A stretch of DNA of 64,000 bases from Ectobius pallidus (GCA_964059195.1 CAXKWD010000002.1:152537042-152601041); one strand, 5' to 3'. Shown: positions 23,093 through 35,432, numbered from the stretch's first letter. A program made the numbers and translations. The notes: generated by a model not told the origin, from the sequence alone.

Positions 23093-24394
23093 TAATTAAT
23101 TTTTAGTGTATCATGAACGAAAATAATCACTGGACAACAGCCAAATTATTACGGAAACGAAATCAGTTATTTTTTACTAATTTAATGCTACTAATCATAA
23201 ATATAACAATAAAAACGGCCACTATGGTCTGGTTTTCAATAAACAGCCACTATCTGGTGTATTCGTTTTAGAAATTATGCTCCATTTTCACTATTCCTCA
23301 GTCAAGGCTTCTATGCCTTAGGGAACAATTTTTAAAGATAATAATACATTATTCTGTGTTGATTTGTTAGACCTAATGGGAACCATAAATATTAAATACA
23401 CACTAGAAGAATGTAGACTTTTTTTAATTCATCCATATTGAATCTTGATGCTGTATTATTGCACAGTTCAGTTAGGTATGCAGTGCACATGAAAGAGATA
23501 TCAAAACATGAAATAGGCTTACATTTTTACATAAATTATGATAGAGTTAAGTAGCAAATATGTGGCGATTTTAAGACTGATACGGTCCTATTTGGTCTTG
23601 AACAGAGGTATGCACAGTATTGCTGGTGTTACAGTTTTCCCCCTGAATGGCCTAGCCATGCTATGGTTTTGTACTACAAGAGGAAAGACTGGCCTCTTCA
23701 ATAAACTTTTGAATCAGGGATCAAAACATAACACAGCAGTCATTGCTTGATTCTAGTAAAATTTTGCTCTCTCGTCAAACTAGGACTGATTTAAAACTTC
23801 ATAAAAACATTAGATCCTGATGGGCCAGCGATGAGATACTTACTCTCAAAATTTCCAAAACCAACCACGGCTAAAATTATCTTATAGTACTGAATATGTG
23901 TTTTAATTAAGGAAGCCGTTTTCATATGACTCCAGGTCAAGCCCAACATTTTGATGGGCTTCTGCTCAGAAAATATATGCCTGGGAATATTTTAGTGTCG
24001 TTGCTAGAAATTTCCTAGAGAACTGTCGGGCCCCAAACAATAAGAAAATGGTGGGTAACAGTTATATCAGTGACTTATTATGAAATGGATTGCAATATGT
24101 TACCGAAGATACACTTTTACACTCACACCTGGACTTTGTTTCCGAAAACTGTGGTGGTGCGGTTTCTGATTAACGTGGTGAACATTTTCAGGTGTCACTT
24201 CCAATATTTGAAAGACACCAGGGTAAATGGAGTATGTCCAAACTAGCAGGTTATTGATGCCCAATGGTGAGGGGATGTTCCCAAGGCTCACTGTACCGGA
24301 CAAGCTAAAAAGAGATGAGCATGTTTGGCATTCTTGAAGTTAATTTTTTCCCACATCTTGCAGAGGAATACACTGTTATTTGTAAAGAAGCAGA
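23093..24394. other. Non-coding, no feature recognised
   Basis: AT-rich sequence with only short unsupported open frames. A segment around 23790-24310 is less AT-rich than its surroundings but shows no splice-bounded conserved frame. Confidence 0.4.
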
Positions 24395-24573
24395 TGATAA
24401 GCTAGGAGGTCCACATTTATTTATATCTGGCTATGTGCTGGATGTCGAGATGTACATTTCGGTATTAAAAGATTATACCATCTTCAGTTCTACGAGTTTT
24501 CTAGATGTTGGTGCTCGGCTGCTGATTAGCTAGGAGGTCCACATTTATTTATATCTGGCTATGTGCTGGATTA
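24395..24573 (+). repeat. 45-bp direct duplication, 90 bp apart
   Basis: The sequence from agctaggaggtccacattta to ctatgtgctggat occurs at about 24399-24442 and again at about 24528-24571, nearly identical. The intervening segment ends with a gctgctgatt stretch. Confidence 0.8.
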
Positions 24574-25129
24574 GTGTACAAATCGAATTTTCACTTTGCC
24601 TCCTCGTATCTTTGCCGCTCGCGCTGCCATTTTGGAAAAATGGCGCCCAAAAACAGTTTTTTTGACAATCTCTCCTTTCAGACTCATTTTACGGTGAAAA
24701 TAGTTATGTAATAAATTGAACTAGAGGAAATTTCTTATAATTTATGTAGTAACCTTTTTTTCTGTAACATGAATAGTTTCAGCGTACGAGCACCACAAAC
24801 TCTATTCCAACACGCGTTTTGGTCAAAGCCATGGAACATGCGGATACGCTAATAACACAGGTCTGCAAAATTAAGGTAATTAAAAATTGTTTGCAATCTA
24901 ATGACTGGTTTTTATGTTATTTTGTGTGCTGAATTCAAATATGACCACCATTTTCTCTTATCACGTAAGTTGTTTTCACAAAATAAGCATGGACTTGACA
25001 CAAAAATGGAAAAATGTATATGTTTTGTAAATATACTATATGGAAAAAAACATTACATTTATAAAGAAATAATACAGTTATGTCTTGAATTTTGCTAAAG
25101 TTAAACAATCTATGAATAAATATATACCT

Positions 25130-26436
25130 TTACAACAGCTTATAGTTCCGTTTTCGTTTTCCTTCAACACTTCTTCTGCCACTAAACCTCTTGTGGTCAG
25201 CTTGCGGCTCGTCTCTATAGATGCTCCAACAGTAGTCTGCAAGCACGTTCACGTTACAACTTCCCTGGTATCTACGTTCCATCTCCTTTATGTCTTGATG
25301 AAATCTTTCTCCTTGTTCCTCGCTGACGGCGCCAAGATTTTCGGGAAAGTAGTCGATATGAGAATGTAGAAAGTGTACCTTCAAGCTCATTGAACAACCC
25401 AAGTCTTTGAATTTTGATAGCATGTTGTTTACTATACACTTATAGTTAGGGTCCTTATTGTTCCCAAGAAATTTTGTTACAACTTCTTTAAAAGCTTTCC
25501 ACGCCTCTTTTTCTACTTCGTCCATTTTGGTTTCATTGTTTTCATCTTTTAAAAGTTTTCTAATATCTGGTCCTATGAAAACGCCTTCTTTTAGTTTTGC
25601 TTCTGACAGTTGTGAAAACCTGTGGCATATGTATTTGAAACACTCCCCTTCTTTTGACAGAGCTTTAACAAATTGTTTCATTAATCCAAGTTTGATATGA
25701 AGTGGAGGTAGGAGGACTTTTCGTGGATCAACCAAAATTTGCCGAATCACATTTTTGCTTCCAGGTTCTAATAAACCCCTAGGTGGCCACTCCTTCCTGA
25801 TCCAATGCTCTTTTTTTTTTTATCCCGGCTGTCCCATTCACACAAGAAGCTGGTATATTTTGTATATCCTCCCTGCTGCCCAAGGAGCATTGAAATTACT
25901 TTTAGATCGCCACATATTGTCCATTCATGATCACAGTATTTCAGCTTAGTTAGAATTATTTCTAAATTTTCATAACATTCTTCCAAATATACAGAATGTC
26001 CTACTGGCACTGATGCATATTTGTTGCCATTGTGAAGAACTGCTTTGACACTTCTTTTAGATGAATCAATAAAGAGTCTCCACTCATTCACATCATATGT
26101 TATTTTCAACTGTTCCATCAGACCAGGAACATTGTTACAATAAGCTAGGCCTTCTTCTTGAGAAAAGTATGGAGTAAAATGTTTTTCTCTGTTCCTGAAC
26201 CATGAGAAGGAGGTACCAGGGGCCAGTAAGTTTTTTCTTTTAATCTAGAGCCTAATAATTCTGCTGAATGTTTAGGAAGAGCCAAATCTCTGACCAAGTC
26301 ATTCAGTTCATGCTGTGAAAAAAGTTGCTGTTCAGAACTGCCTAAGATATAGTCTTCATCGTCATCATCACCATCATCATAAGACATTGTTTCACAGTCA
26401 TTCAAAATATCTTCTAGTTTTTCTGGAACTGAAGGT
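25130..26436 (-). pseudogene. Conserved multicopy protein family, RNase H-like pattern
   Basis: A single-exon minus-strand coding region of about 430 codons, broken by a frame change near 26215 and another at the T run near 25808. Order from the N-terminus: an acidic stretch (about 26350), NDLVRDLALPKHSAELLGSR, WRLFIDSSKRSVKAVL, WTICGDLKVISMLLGQQGGY, FLCEWDSR, LPPLHIKLGLMKQFVKAL, KVHFLHSHIDYFPENLG, SEEQGERFHQDIKEMERRYQ and a basic C-terminus. From memory this family is multicopy and uncharacterised in arthropods and cnidarians. The aspartates in FIDSSK and CGDLK and the glutamates of EEQGERFHQD are spaced as an RNase H-like core might be, so a transposase origin is a hypothesis. The 5' end is cut by the long-repeat element starting at 26439. 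Confidence 0.65.
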
Positions 26437-26438
26437 AC

Positions 26439-27160
26439 GGGTCATTCCACACCAAATCAACCAATGGTCCAAACATCACGTCATCAGATTGTTACGATTT
26501 TTTAATATGAGGTAGTATTAGCTGAGTAGGTACAAAATTTAGATTTTTACCTTTTTTGGACTTATAGTTTTTGAGATAAAAATTTTTGAAAAATTACATA
26601 ATGACAGTTTTTAGGAACGTTTTGATATATTAAAAAGCATGTAACTCAAAAACGGTTGGTCCTAGAAAGCTCAAATTTGTACCATTCTTTTTAGAATCAC
26701 AAGGGCTTTAATTTGACATGTAACTTGGCTGTATCACATCACTGTATATTTCTTCCAAAAACTCAAAAAGTTTTTTTTATAAAAAACTTAAAATCGAGAT
26801 TTTTAATTTTTGTGAACAAAATATATTTTATTCTAAACCTCTTTAGTGAGTTGTGTACAAATTTTCATGTTGGCATTTTTCTGGTTTCATACTAAAATTA
26901 ATTTTTATATGAATTGAGGCATATAGAAATTCTGGTAAATTTATTCATTGTTATTCTATTAAAAATTAATCATACTGTTGTAATTAAACTTACTCTAATA
27001 CTAATTTACTTTTTTACATTAGGGCCTGTACCCTAAAAGTTTGTTTGAAAAAAGTTAGGTCTATATAATAGGATGATGATGGTCCATATGGTAAAATAAC
27101 AACTGGAACTAACAAGAGTTACTGAATCAGTGACATGTTTCTTTCCTCTTGTTGAAAATT
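26439..27160. repeat. Left long terminal inverted repeat
   Basis: Matches 29350-30077 in reverse. Shared landmarks include cggttggtcctagaaagctc, tatagaaattctggtaaatt and gactgatt-like cagtgacatgtttctttcc at the inner edge. No coding capacity. Confidence 0.85.
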
Positions 27161-27354
27161 GATATCTTATTTATTTTATTAAAAGACAGTTAAACTTACT
27201 TTAAATCATGGAACAATTTTCATCACACTCTAAATCAGTAGAGGTGGTTTTTCTTCTTTGCCAAAACTTGTGTCGCTTTGGCCATCTCCTCTGCTGGAAC
27301 TTGGTAGGGTCTATATGATATTTTCCCGGGCTACTAACCAGGTGGTGAATTGGA

Positions 27355-29123
27355 TTAATTCCGACGTTTCGAATTCAAAGCACATTGGTAGGTTCTACCT
27401 GCTGCTGTGGTTGGATTTAGTTTGCACAAAACATAGTTCATTGGCACTGCTAGGGTATCTTTTCTCTTAGGATATGTGAATGACGGTGATGGTCCTTTTG
27501 GATGAAGAAAGGAAACATGAATTTTCTTTTCAACACCATCTTTTGAGTCAACATGCACCAGCCACCACTCTTTATCATAAGCACAAGCAACAAAACCCAC
27601 AACATCTTCAAATGGAATGTCTTCATCACCAGGGCTGATCTGTACTCTATGTGTTTCTGAATCATCAGAAAATGAGTATACTTTAGTTTTTACCCTATTT
27701 AGGTCTAGAGGAATGAAGGCATGCAATTTCTGGGTCCCCGAGATTGCCACAGCTTCTTCAACCCTTGATTTCAGAACTTTTTCTTCATCAGAATACTCTT
27801 CATTGGTTGTGTAGAAAAATGTGATTGTTGGTAAATGTTGCACACCCCACTGAAAAAGCTGAAAAGGTGTTAAAATTTGATTTTCTAATGGATTTTGGAG
27901 GCTGGCTTTGGCGGCAAGCCTTTTGACTGTACCCCCTACTCCATCACAAACTCCCTTTCCATGTGATGTAGCATAAAAATGCCACTCAGCTTCAAGTCCA
28001 TCAAAGTCCTCTTTGTGATAGCAGAGGTTCAGAAAATTCTTACTATTTTTGTATTGCGCAGCTGAACCGTCTGAAAAATAGTACAGCTTTTTCAAGTTTG
28101 GTAGATAATTTCTTAGATAGAGCATTAATTTTTTCTGGAAAGCATGAACAAGAACAGTATTGTGTGCTAGGCAATCTTATATAAATACAAAGCTCCAGTT
28201 AACTAGCTCTTGTTTTCCTGTTTCTTGATTTCTTTCCTTGAAATATATTACAAAAGAGTGCACAGTAGCCAAAGAATTGTTCCAATGAAACCCTTGAGCC
28301 TCATCTTGTAGAACAAATTAATAATTCTCGGCAAAATCACAAGTTACTACAGCTTCATTTTCTTCCAATGAGGATTTTGTTTCAGAGAAGAAAAATGATT
28401 GTTGTTTTGCAATAAAATCATGTTTTTTAAGATTACTCAATTGACTGCAAAATTCTTGGACGAACTCATCAACTGGTTTTTTTAAATGTTTCGAAATTAC
28501 ACCTGTCTACAGTAATCCACTGTTTATAAGTAATGTTGTCAATCATTTCCTCCTTGAAACACTCGGTTAAAGCTTCCTTAAAGTCCTCAATTGTGGGACA
28601 ATAGTCACATTCATTTAGGAAGCATGCCTGTAATGGTGGATTGCACATAATATTAGCCATACATTCCTTGTAACTCGTTAGAGGACTGTCAGATCCAGGC
28701 AGTGTTAGTTTATTTAATCTTCCTCCTGAAAACACGAGCTTCATATTCTGGTGTGCAGTGCACACACACACACACAGAGATTGAGTGCCAGTGGCACCAG
28801 CAATAATGCAGTTCTTGGGCCTCAGTTCTGCAAACTTCGAAAAGCCAATTTTTAAATCAGGGAAATTTGATTTGAATAGTTTGTAAATTTCACGCAAATT
28901 TCCAAAAATCAATCTTTTTTTAAATGGATTGGCTTTCCTTCGATATCCTTACCCATGGAGACATAATCTTTTTTCCCCCAGACATTTGCCTACTCACTTC
29001 ATCATTATTATAAAATTCCTTTACCAAAACAGCTGTTTCGGGAGGTAGAGTTTTTCGAGGTTTTGGGTCAGGAGTCGATAGTATCCCCTTTTCTTCAAGA
29101 AGTTCTTTTGCTTTCCATGCCAT
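27355..29123 (-). pseudogene. Transposase-like protein (D-D-D pattern), broken
   Basis: Coding unit of roughly 590 codons filling the space between the two inverted repeats. The ATG at 29123 opens MAWKAKELLEEKG. Breaks occur near 28915 (frameshift), in the A run near 28480 (frameshift) and at in-frame stops near 28320 and 28180. Landmarks: ECDYCPTIEDFKEAL, VTCDFAENY, DCLAHNTVLVHAFQKK, LYYFSDGSAAQYKNSKNFLN, EWHFYATSHGKGVCDGVGGT and a C-terminus rich in charged residues ending at 27355. The aspartates of CDFAEN, FSDGSAAQYKN and CDGVGGTVKR fit the order of a DDD/E RNase H-like catalytic triad, and the position between inverted repeats supports a transposase. From memory it belongs to a widespread uncharacterised family. 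A Sola2-type assignment is possible but unverified. Confidence 0.7.
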
Positions 29124-29349
29124 ATAGTTACTAATACCAAATTCACATTACATTCTTGCACAAGACCAACGTTTAGGTAAAAAAATCTACAGGCCCATAT
29201 ATAAAGTTATTTTGCCAGTTTTATTCTTAATTGAACAGTTATAATTAACGTTTCATATCATAAAATAATTAAATACGGTAGGCTAAAACGCATTTATAAA
29301 AATGACACAATGACTGTAGTGAGAAAGAACTGCTGACTGAGGGGTTGCA

Positions 29350-30077
29350 AGTTTCAACAGGAGGAAAGAAACATGTCACTGATTCAGTAACTCTTGTTAG
29401 TTCCAGTTGTTATTTTACCATATGGACCATCATCATCCTGTTATATAGACCTAACTTTTATCAAATAAACTTTTAGGGTATAGGCCCTAATGTAAAAAAG
29501 TAAATTAGTATTAGAGTAAGCTTAATTACAACAGTATGATTAATTTTTAATAGAATAACAATGAATGAATTTACCAGAATTTCTATATGCCTCAATTCAT
29601 ATAAAAATTAATTTTAGTATGAAACCAGAAAAATGCCATCATGAAAATTTGTACACAGCTTACTAAAGAGGTTTAGAATAAAATATATTTTTTTCATAAA
29701 AATTAAAAATCCCGATTTTAAGTTTTTGAAAAAAAACTTTTTGAGTTTTTGGAAGAAATATACAGTGATGTGATACAGTCAAGTTACATGTCAAATTAAA
29801 GCCCTTGTAATTCTAAAAAGAATGGTACAAATGTGAGCTTTCTAGGACCAACCGTTTTTGAGTTACATGCTTTTTAATATATCAAAACGTTCCTAAAAAC
29901 TGTCATTATGAAATTTTTCAAAAACGTATAACTCCAAAACGAAAGGTCGAAAAAATTTAAAACTTTGTACTTTTGGTCATAGTGATGAACAGAACACAAT
30001 CACTGAATATGAGCCATTTTGAAAACCTCAAGGTTAAAAATTATATTTTTATTGGTTGATTTGATATGGAATGACCC
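29350..30077. repeat. Right long terminal inverted repeat
   Basis: Reverse complement of 26439-27160 with scattered differences. It begins at its inner edge near gtttcaacaggaggaaagaa and ends ggaatgaccc. Confidence 0.85.
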
Positions 30078-31060
30078 TGATGTGTTAATTGTCAACTTTA
30101 AGAATTTCATTTCCTTGATAAATGTGTTTGCAGTAATTGCAATATTTTGCACCTCGTCAGTCATGACTCGATTTGGGTAATGCAAAATAATACCAAAATT
30201 GCAAATTTAAAAAATGAAAAATGACACCGAAATTATCCTAATTATAAAATTTAGCTTACCTTGTATTCGCCTAAAATAGGATCCTTATCGATATGGCGGC
30301 AGAAGGGGAATATTAGTACATATTACATAATGGTCAAGTTCATCTTAAGCGTAAACAGAAAACCTGTTGTTTTTACTCAAGCAACAGAATTCCGAGTTTG
30401 TTAGGTTGGAGTCCAGGCAAATTCGGTAGGAATATGGAAGTTTAATCAGGAAAGCCTTGCTAACTTGTTCCGTGCACATTTTGTCCAGCGGGAGCCACTC
30501 GGGCACGTACTCACCTGATCGTTAGTGAGACGAAATGATTCGTGTAGTTTACTTGAAGCATGTCTGTATAATTGCATGAAATATCAGATTCCAATATGGA
30601 CGCGAAAACATAAATTAATGATGAGTTCCAGCGCTCCAGATGACTTCCAGTTAATGTCCATCCGTGCTGTAAGTTTGATGTAGAATCCGAAATCACTTCT
30701 CAGCCTGACTCTCTCCTGTAAGAATTCACAAATAGATCCACATCATTAAGCTCTCATTTCACAACTTCAACATTTTTTCCCTTTTCAATTTAAATAATCC
30801 ATATTGATATTTCTTTGTGTAGCAAAATTGCAGGGGTCTGAAAGGGATAAAATTAAGTCCCCATAGAGTCATTAGCGCTACAGTTGTTGCAGCTTCTGGC
30901 TTGCTTAATGGACCTATTTGCACACTTGGATTTAAACTGTAGCTAATTAAAATGAAGTAGATAAACATGACCCCCTCCGTCCCTCCGCTTAAAAAAAATA
31001 TTTTAAAAATACATTCAGCAGAGTAGTGCACTTGGAATATTATATACAGTAGTATAATGG
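30078..31060. other. Non-coding; possible severed 5' part of the 25130 gene
   Basis: A minus-strand frame at 30078-30185 runs up to the element boundary in the same phase as the coding region beyond the other end, so it may be the upstream part of that gene. At 30258-30270 the minus strand reads aatacaag/gtaagc, a good splice-donor match. Nothing else is supported. Confidence 0.35.
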
Positions 31061-32640
31061 CTTTCCTCTACCCGTGCCGTAGGTAACTTACTACAGGTAC
31101 TACAGGTAGAAGTGTATTTGACCCTGAAATTCGACATCAAGTTTTCTGCATTTACACTCGTTTTGATGTTCTCTGAATCCAAAAAAATATGATTTTTCAG
31201 AAACATATATTTATGTGAGTGGGAACACATAACTCTATATCGAAAAATCGTAATATGTATGTTTCCGGCAATGTGTGAAATCCGGCATTCTATAGAATGC
31301 CTAGGCAATGTATAGAATGCCTAAAATCGAATGTCAAAGTACGAAATGATTTATATTTTATACATTGCCTAGGCATTGTATACTTTGCCGGCAAAGTATA
31401 TAATACGCATAATCCCTTAAGTTTTCCCCGCTACCAGTGTTTAATAATAAAGACAATGATGATAATTGATAATTCATTGATAATCGATTGAACGCAGATC
31501 GGAAGAACAAAATAGACTAAAAGCATAAAGAGGAACTGATACGTATGTCGATGGAGTAGAATTGAGGGTAAATTTGTATAACAGTTTTAAAAAATGCAAA
31601 CAACCAAATACCCTGAGCTGAAATTATTAACAAAATCACTTTGTACGAAATAATTTCTACTATATGTCACAAATACTTAGTGTAGATTAACTCATATCTT
31701 TAAAATGTATTTAGACTTTTGGAAATAGGAGAATTAAATGGTCTGCTATGCGAGTTTCGTTATCATTATATTCTGATAAAATACGTTTTCGTATAAAAAA
31801 AACATTTTCTGAAATCAACATTCTATATTGAAATATGGTGTAATGAAAAATTACAACTGTGATTATGTAGTAGGACTTCTTTGTATGAATAAGACAGGCT
31901 GCTGAGAAAATTAGGTTGCAGTATCATTGGTAAATGAGTACTTACTGTAAAAAGTACTTCAATCTCAGTTCTGCTTTCATAGTTTTCCGGTAAGAATATC
32001 CTGTGTTTTATTTCGTCGTAGTTTTGTTCTTTCAGTTTCAAATGCGTATTAATTAATAATAATTGTTCCCTTTTAACACTTTGCCTAAACGGTACTGGTC
32101 ATTCTGTATAATACCTAGGAATTGTGTAGAATGCCTATTAAAAGTATGTAATGTTTTCACAAAAAACTTTTATTTCATAGTTTGCCTAAAATCATCAGGC
32201 ATTCTACAGAGTGCCGGGATTTCACACATTGCAGGTAACATATACAGTATTTGGGTTGGATATCTTCTGCGAATGTGATATCAAGATCGACTTTCTCTTA
32301 AGCCTACTCTACTACAACTTGACATGAATGAATTTTTATTTTTCTTAATTTTCTCGCAAACTATTTTCACAAATTTGTTTTATACATGAGGTGCTTTTAC
32401 AACTCAGAGCTGAAACTTCTATTCGTTTGGAGCATTTTTCACAAAATTTTCGCTGGAAAGTTGTTGTATACAGCCATCATTTCCAAAAACTCAAGTTTTA
32501 TTCTTGCGTGGCGAATACATCTTTGCGTTAGATTCAAACAACTGAATACTCACTGTCTGCAATACGACTTCTGTAGCTAATAATCTGAAGCGAGAAGGTT
32601 GTATTGCCCATGCTTATTGTTAGTGTAGAGAAATTAAGCT
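31061..32640 (+). repeat. Dispersed repeat, copy homologous to 41204-42013
   Basis: The left part (31061-31267, cttcctctacccgtgcc, gaccctgaaattcga) and right part (32233-32600, gtatttgggttggatatctt, gagctgaaacttctattcg, caactgaatac) align to the element at 41204-42013. The segment between them is a separate insertion. The right end is not sharply defined. Confidence 0.6.
31268..32232. mobile_element. Nested element with iterated palindromic ends, ~965 bp
   Basis: Ends read gcaatgtgtgaaatccggc and, inward from the right, gcaatgtgtgaaatcccggc. Just inside lies the perfect palindrome GGCATTCTATAGAATGCC (31284-31301), and degenerate forms such as ggcaatgtatagaatgcc recur to 31395 and near the right end (32085-32215). 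It splits a dispersed repeat. No target duplication or coding region was identified. The TGTGAAATCC tips recall Ginger-type elements, which is only a suggestion. Confidence 0.7.
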
Positions 32641-32849
32641 ACGTTTATACTTTATACTAATTGGGCGGCGACAGACATTTCATTGTGAGTGTTCACGGCA
32701 ACTCTTGTAATAAATGTAAATTCCTTGATCTTCGACATTCGGACTACACAAAAGACTGATCTACTATCCAGATGAGCTATTGGTATAATCTATTAAATGT
32801 TAAGTAAATGAACCTAACCATAGCTATATCTGTGTATAATATTTGTATA

Positions 32850-33139
32850 TTTTGCAAAGGCTTTGGACTCAGTTGAACACGTTACCATCGTACAAACACA
32901 ACAACGTCGAGGCGTAGGGGACATAAAAAAATGCTTCAGAATTCTAGGTAAACTGTACCTAAACAATGAAGCGAGAATCAAAATGGACAAGACGGGGGAA
33001 GAAATCCCGTTGCAACGGGGGGTCAGACAGGGAGACCTGGTATCTCCGAAATTGTTCATATCTTCAATGGAAAAGCTTTCTGTAGAATGAAGGGAGATTA
33101 TAGAGTTCAACCTCCGCTTTTCAGATGGCAGATATATAT
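32850..33139 (+). pseudogene. Non-LTR reverse transcriptase fragment
   Basis: The plus-strand frame reads FAKAFDSVEHVTIVQTQQRR, then KKCFRILGKLYLNNEARIKM, then GVRQGDLVSPKLF. These are RT palm motif A (F-x-K-A-F-D) and motif B (R-Q-G-D-x-x-S-P). A stop follows after EKLSVE, and the foldback element at 33140 ends the homology. Neither the active-site YxDD nor the N-terminus is present. Confidence 0.8.
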
Positions 33140-34392
33140 GGGTGATTCTTCAAATAAGGGAAAATTTGGAGTGTGTAAAATCCAATTTTTTTTACTTTGT
33201 TTAAAAAATCTCAAAAAAATTACTAAAATACTTCAGGGGTTACTTGATTATAATATGACACCAGCAGAGCTTAAATGTTTAGATTTTTATTTATTTTAAT
33301 TTTTTTAAAGCCATGTGAATGACATCCGTGTATATGTGGGTGGCAGAAGGCCACATTAATGACTAACTTTGGCAACAATATGCTTTTCTTTATGTGGTTT
33401 CATATTTTTCTCAGTGTGCTTCAGTTGATTATGCACCAAATTTGCAAATTTGTGTGCATACTCCGGAATTAATGTAATTTTAACTAGACTGTGTTTTTAT
33501 GGTTTTTTGGGGGGGGGGGAATCAAGCAGAAATTCATTTAATCAGTTTTAAGATTTTAAGTACAGGTCACAGACACCTCAAACACAATAATACCCTACAT
33601 TTATCATCTACATGACTTGAGAGTCATCCACATACCCCTTCATGAGGCATGTGGATGACACAAAAATCAGGCATGTGGATGACAAAAAAGGAGTTTAAGT
33701 GGTCTCAGCAAGCCATTCCTAAACCTCTGTAGGCTGAACTTTAATCAGGTACTTTGAATTGGTAGGTTTATTATAGTGCATAATCAAAATTAATTAATAT
33801 TCACTTTCTGCCTACTTTCTAGAAGTCATGTTAATGACTGGGAGTAAAAACGCTTTCCTTGAAAATGATGCTAATCCCAAACTGTTTGAAAGCAAGCAAA
33901 ATTCAACCTTACAATTCAACCACAAGCTGCCCTGTTGGCTTTCTAACACTGTTGCCAGTTATACAAATTTCTCATTTCTGCAGAAAAAATTCCATTCTTT
34001 TCAGCCATGTGGATGGCCAAAAACCCTTGGGACAATTCTTTATGTTCATTAGGTGGGGTGACAATTTTATTTCATTTTATTTTTGGGGGGTTAATATTCT
34101 TCACACTCTTCACTCATTGGCAGGAAAAAAGTTGAAAAGGAAATAACATTTTGTTTTGTGGAAAAATGCATTAGAATATACAAAACCGGGGTATGGGACA
34201 GGGCATGTGGATGACGTTTCATTGAATTAAATATGATTTTGGAATATCAGAATTTAAAATTAGTGACATTTCAAAGTGATAGTTGTAGTATGGAAGTAGT
34301 AGAAACAAACTTTTATTTTAATTTTTTTAAAAGTTGAATTTGAAGGGAAATATCACTCCGGAACACAAATTTTCCCGTATTTGAAGAATCAC

Positions 34393-34394
<2 letters not shown>
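33140..34394. mobile_element. Foldback-type element, copy A, 1255 bp
   Basis: Ends GGGTGATTCTTCAAATAAGG and, inward from the right, GGGTGATTCTTCAAATACGG. The flanks carry atat on both sides (33136-33139, 34395-34398), a 4-bp duplication if real, although the right flank merges into an (at)n tract. The interior repeats catgtggatgac or close variants at about 33312, 33650, 33670, 34004 and 34206, with inverse copies near 33624. It is nearly identical to copy B at 38855-40119. No transposase gene. Confidence 0.85.

Positions 34395-34430
<36 letters not shown>
34395..34430. repeat. (AT)n microsatellite
   Basis: Uninterrupted at dinucleotides immediately right of foldback copy A. Confidence 0.9.
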
Positions 34431-34432
<2 letters not shown>

Positions 34433-34526
34433 TTGATCGACATATTAATTATGTTCCATTACAGGCTGTGATAATACTTGCACTTATCTAACATATACAA
34501 TGATTATGTTGTTAATATGTAACAAA

Positions 34527-35432
34527 TTAGTTTAAAGGCCCGGCGTCGCCCGGGTTTTGTATTTTGCGTGTAAATTAAAATTAAACTATGGAGAACTATT
34601 GATTTAAAAACTGTAAGTCCTTATATATAGGGATATACAGTTTGAAGCGAAGAAAAAATGCCTAGTAGGGGTTGAAATATGAAGAAACAGAAATTGCTGT
34701 AACAACCATTTTACTATCTTTACGGGATATTTTATTTGCCACTTTCATGTTGCCATATAATCTTTTCTGGACTAAAATCAAAAGAAAATAAATATAACTT
34801 TCACATATTCTTTCCCAAAAAATCTGGGAAACAATCAATTACTGCGCACATAGGACTAAAAATTTTCCATCCTATTTTGTCATTTTTTGCATGCTTAGGG
34901 CATACAATAAACATCCCTATTTCTCAATTAATACAAAGTCTACAGCAATGAATAACGTATAAGTTGATAGAATTTTTGTACAGACTTCAGAAATAGCACT
35001 ACTCGCTATCCATCGTTGGCACAAACGCAGGCTGTACCCGCAATACGACCTCTTATTCTACATCAAAATGTGAAGTGAGAAAAATTATTCTTCATGTCCA
35101 GGGTAAAAAAAAAAAAACTTTGTGATGCATCGCGCCCGATGATTTATTTGTCAAAGCCCAGTAAAATGCAACTGCTAATGTCATATGAGAACACTGCAAA
35201 CAAAATTGTTGTCCTGAGAACTGAATTGCATTTGATGAATTCAGTGTAATATTTTCAGAAATTAGGCCCCTAACTTTCTTTCTACTGCTCACATCGAGGA
35301 TTTCATTAGCTTTAAACCTTCTCCGGGCAGCGCGGGTATTTTGCAACAAACTGCACGTAAATCGGTCCAATAGTTTTTTTTTATTGTTAAAAGGCAAACA
35401 TACTAACATTGCCTAACATTGCATCCTATAGA
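34527..35432 (-). mobile_element. Helitron-like non-autonomous element, minus strand
   Basis: Read on the minus strand, the 3' end has the GC hairpin CCCGGGCGACGCCGGG followed by CTAAT, a CTRR-T border. The 5' end begins near 35432 with TCTATAGG. Internal homology to 19196-19718 includes gaattcatcaaa, cagttctca and ttttgtttgcagtgtt. No Rep or helicase coding. Confidence 0.6.

Larger units (their letters stand above)
26439..30077 (-). mobile_element. 3.6-kb DNA element with ~720-bp inverted repeats
   Basis: Ends are GGGTCATTCCACACCAAATC and, inward from the right, GGGTCATTCCATATCAAATC. The arms cover about 26439-27160 and 29350-30077. They are strongly similar except for about 100 bp just inside the tips. 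Between them lies one minus-strand gene with transposase-like features and nothing else. No flanking duplication was found: gtac on the left, tgat on the right. Confidence 0.85.

Noticed and set aside
23538..24533. Exons of a second host gene
   Set aside because: Slightly higher GC and some open frames, but no conserved motif or splice-bounded frame could be recognised.
25130..26436. Functional host gene
   Set aside because: The reading frame is broken at least twice and truncated by an element; the family appears multicopy.
33828..34146. Small coding genes in the foldback element
   Set aside because: Two overlapping frames are open in copy A, but copy B shifts between them, so neither is conserved as protein.
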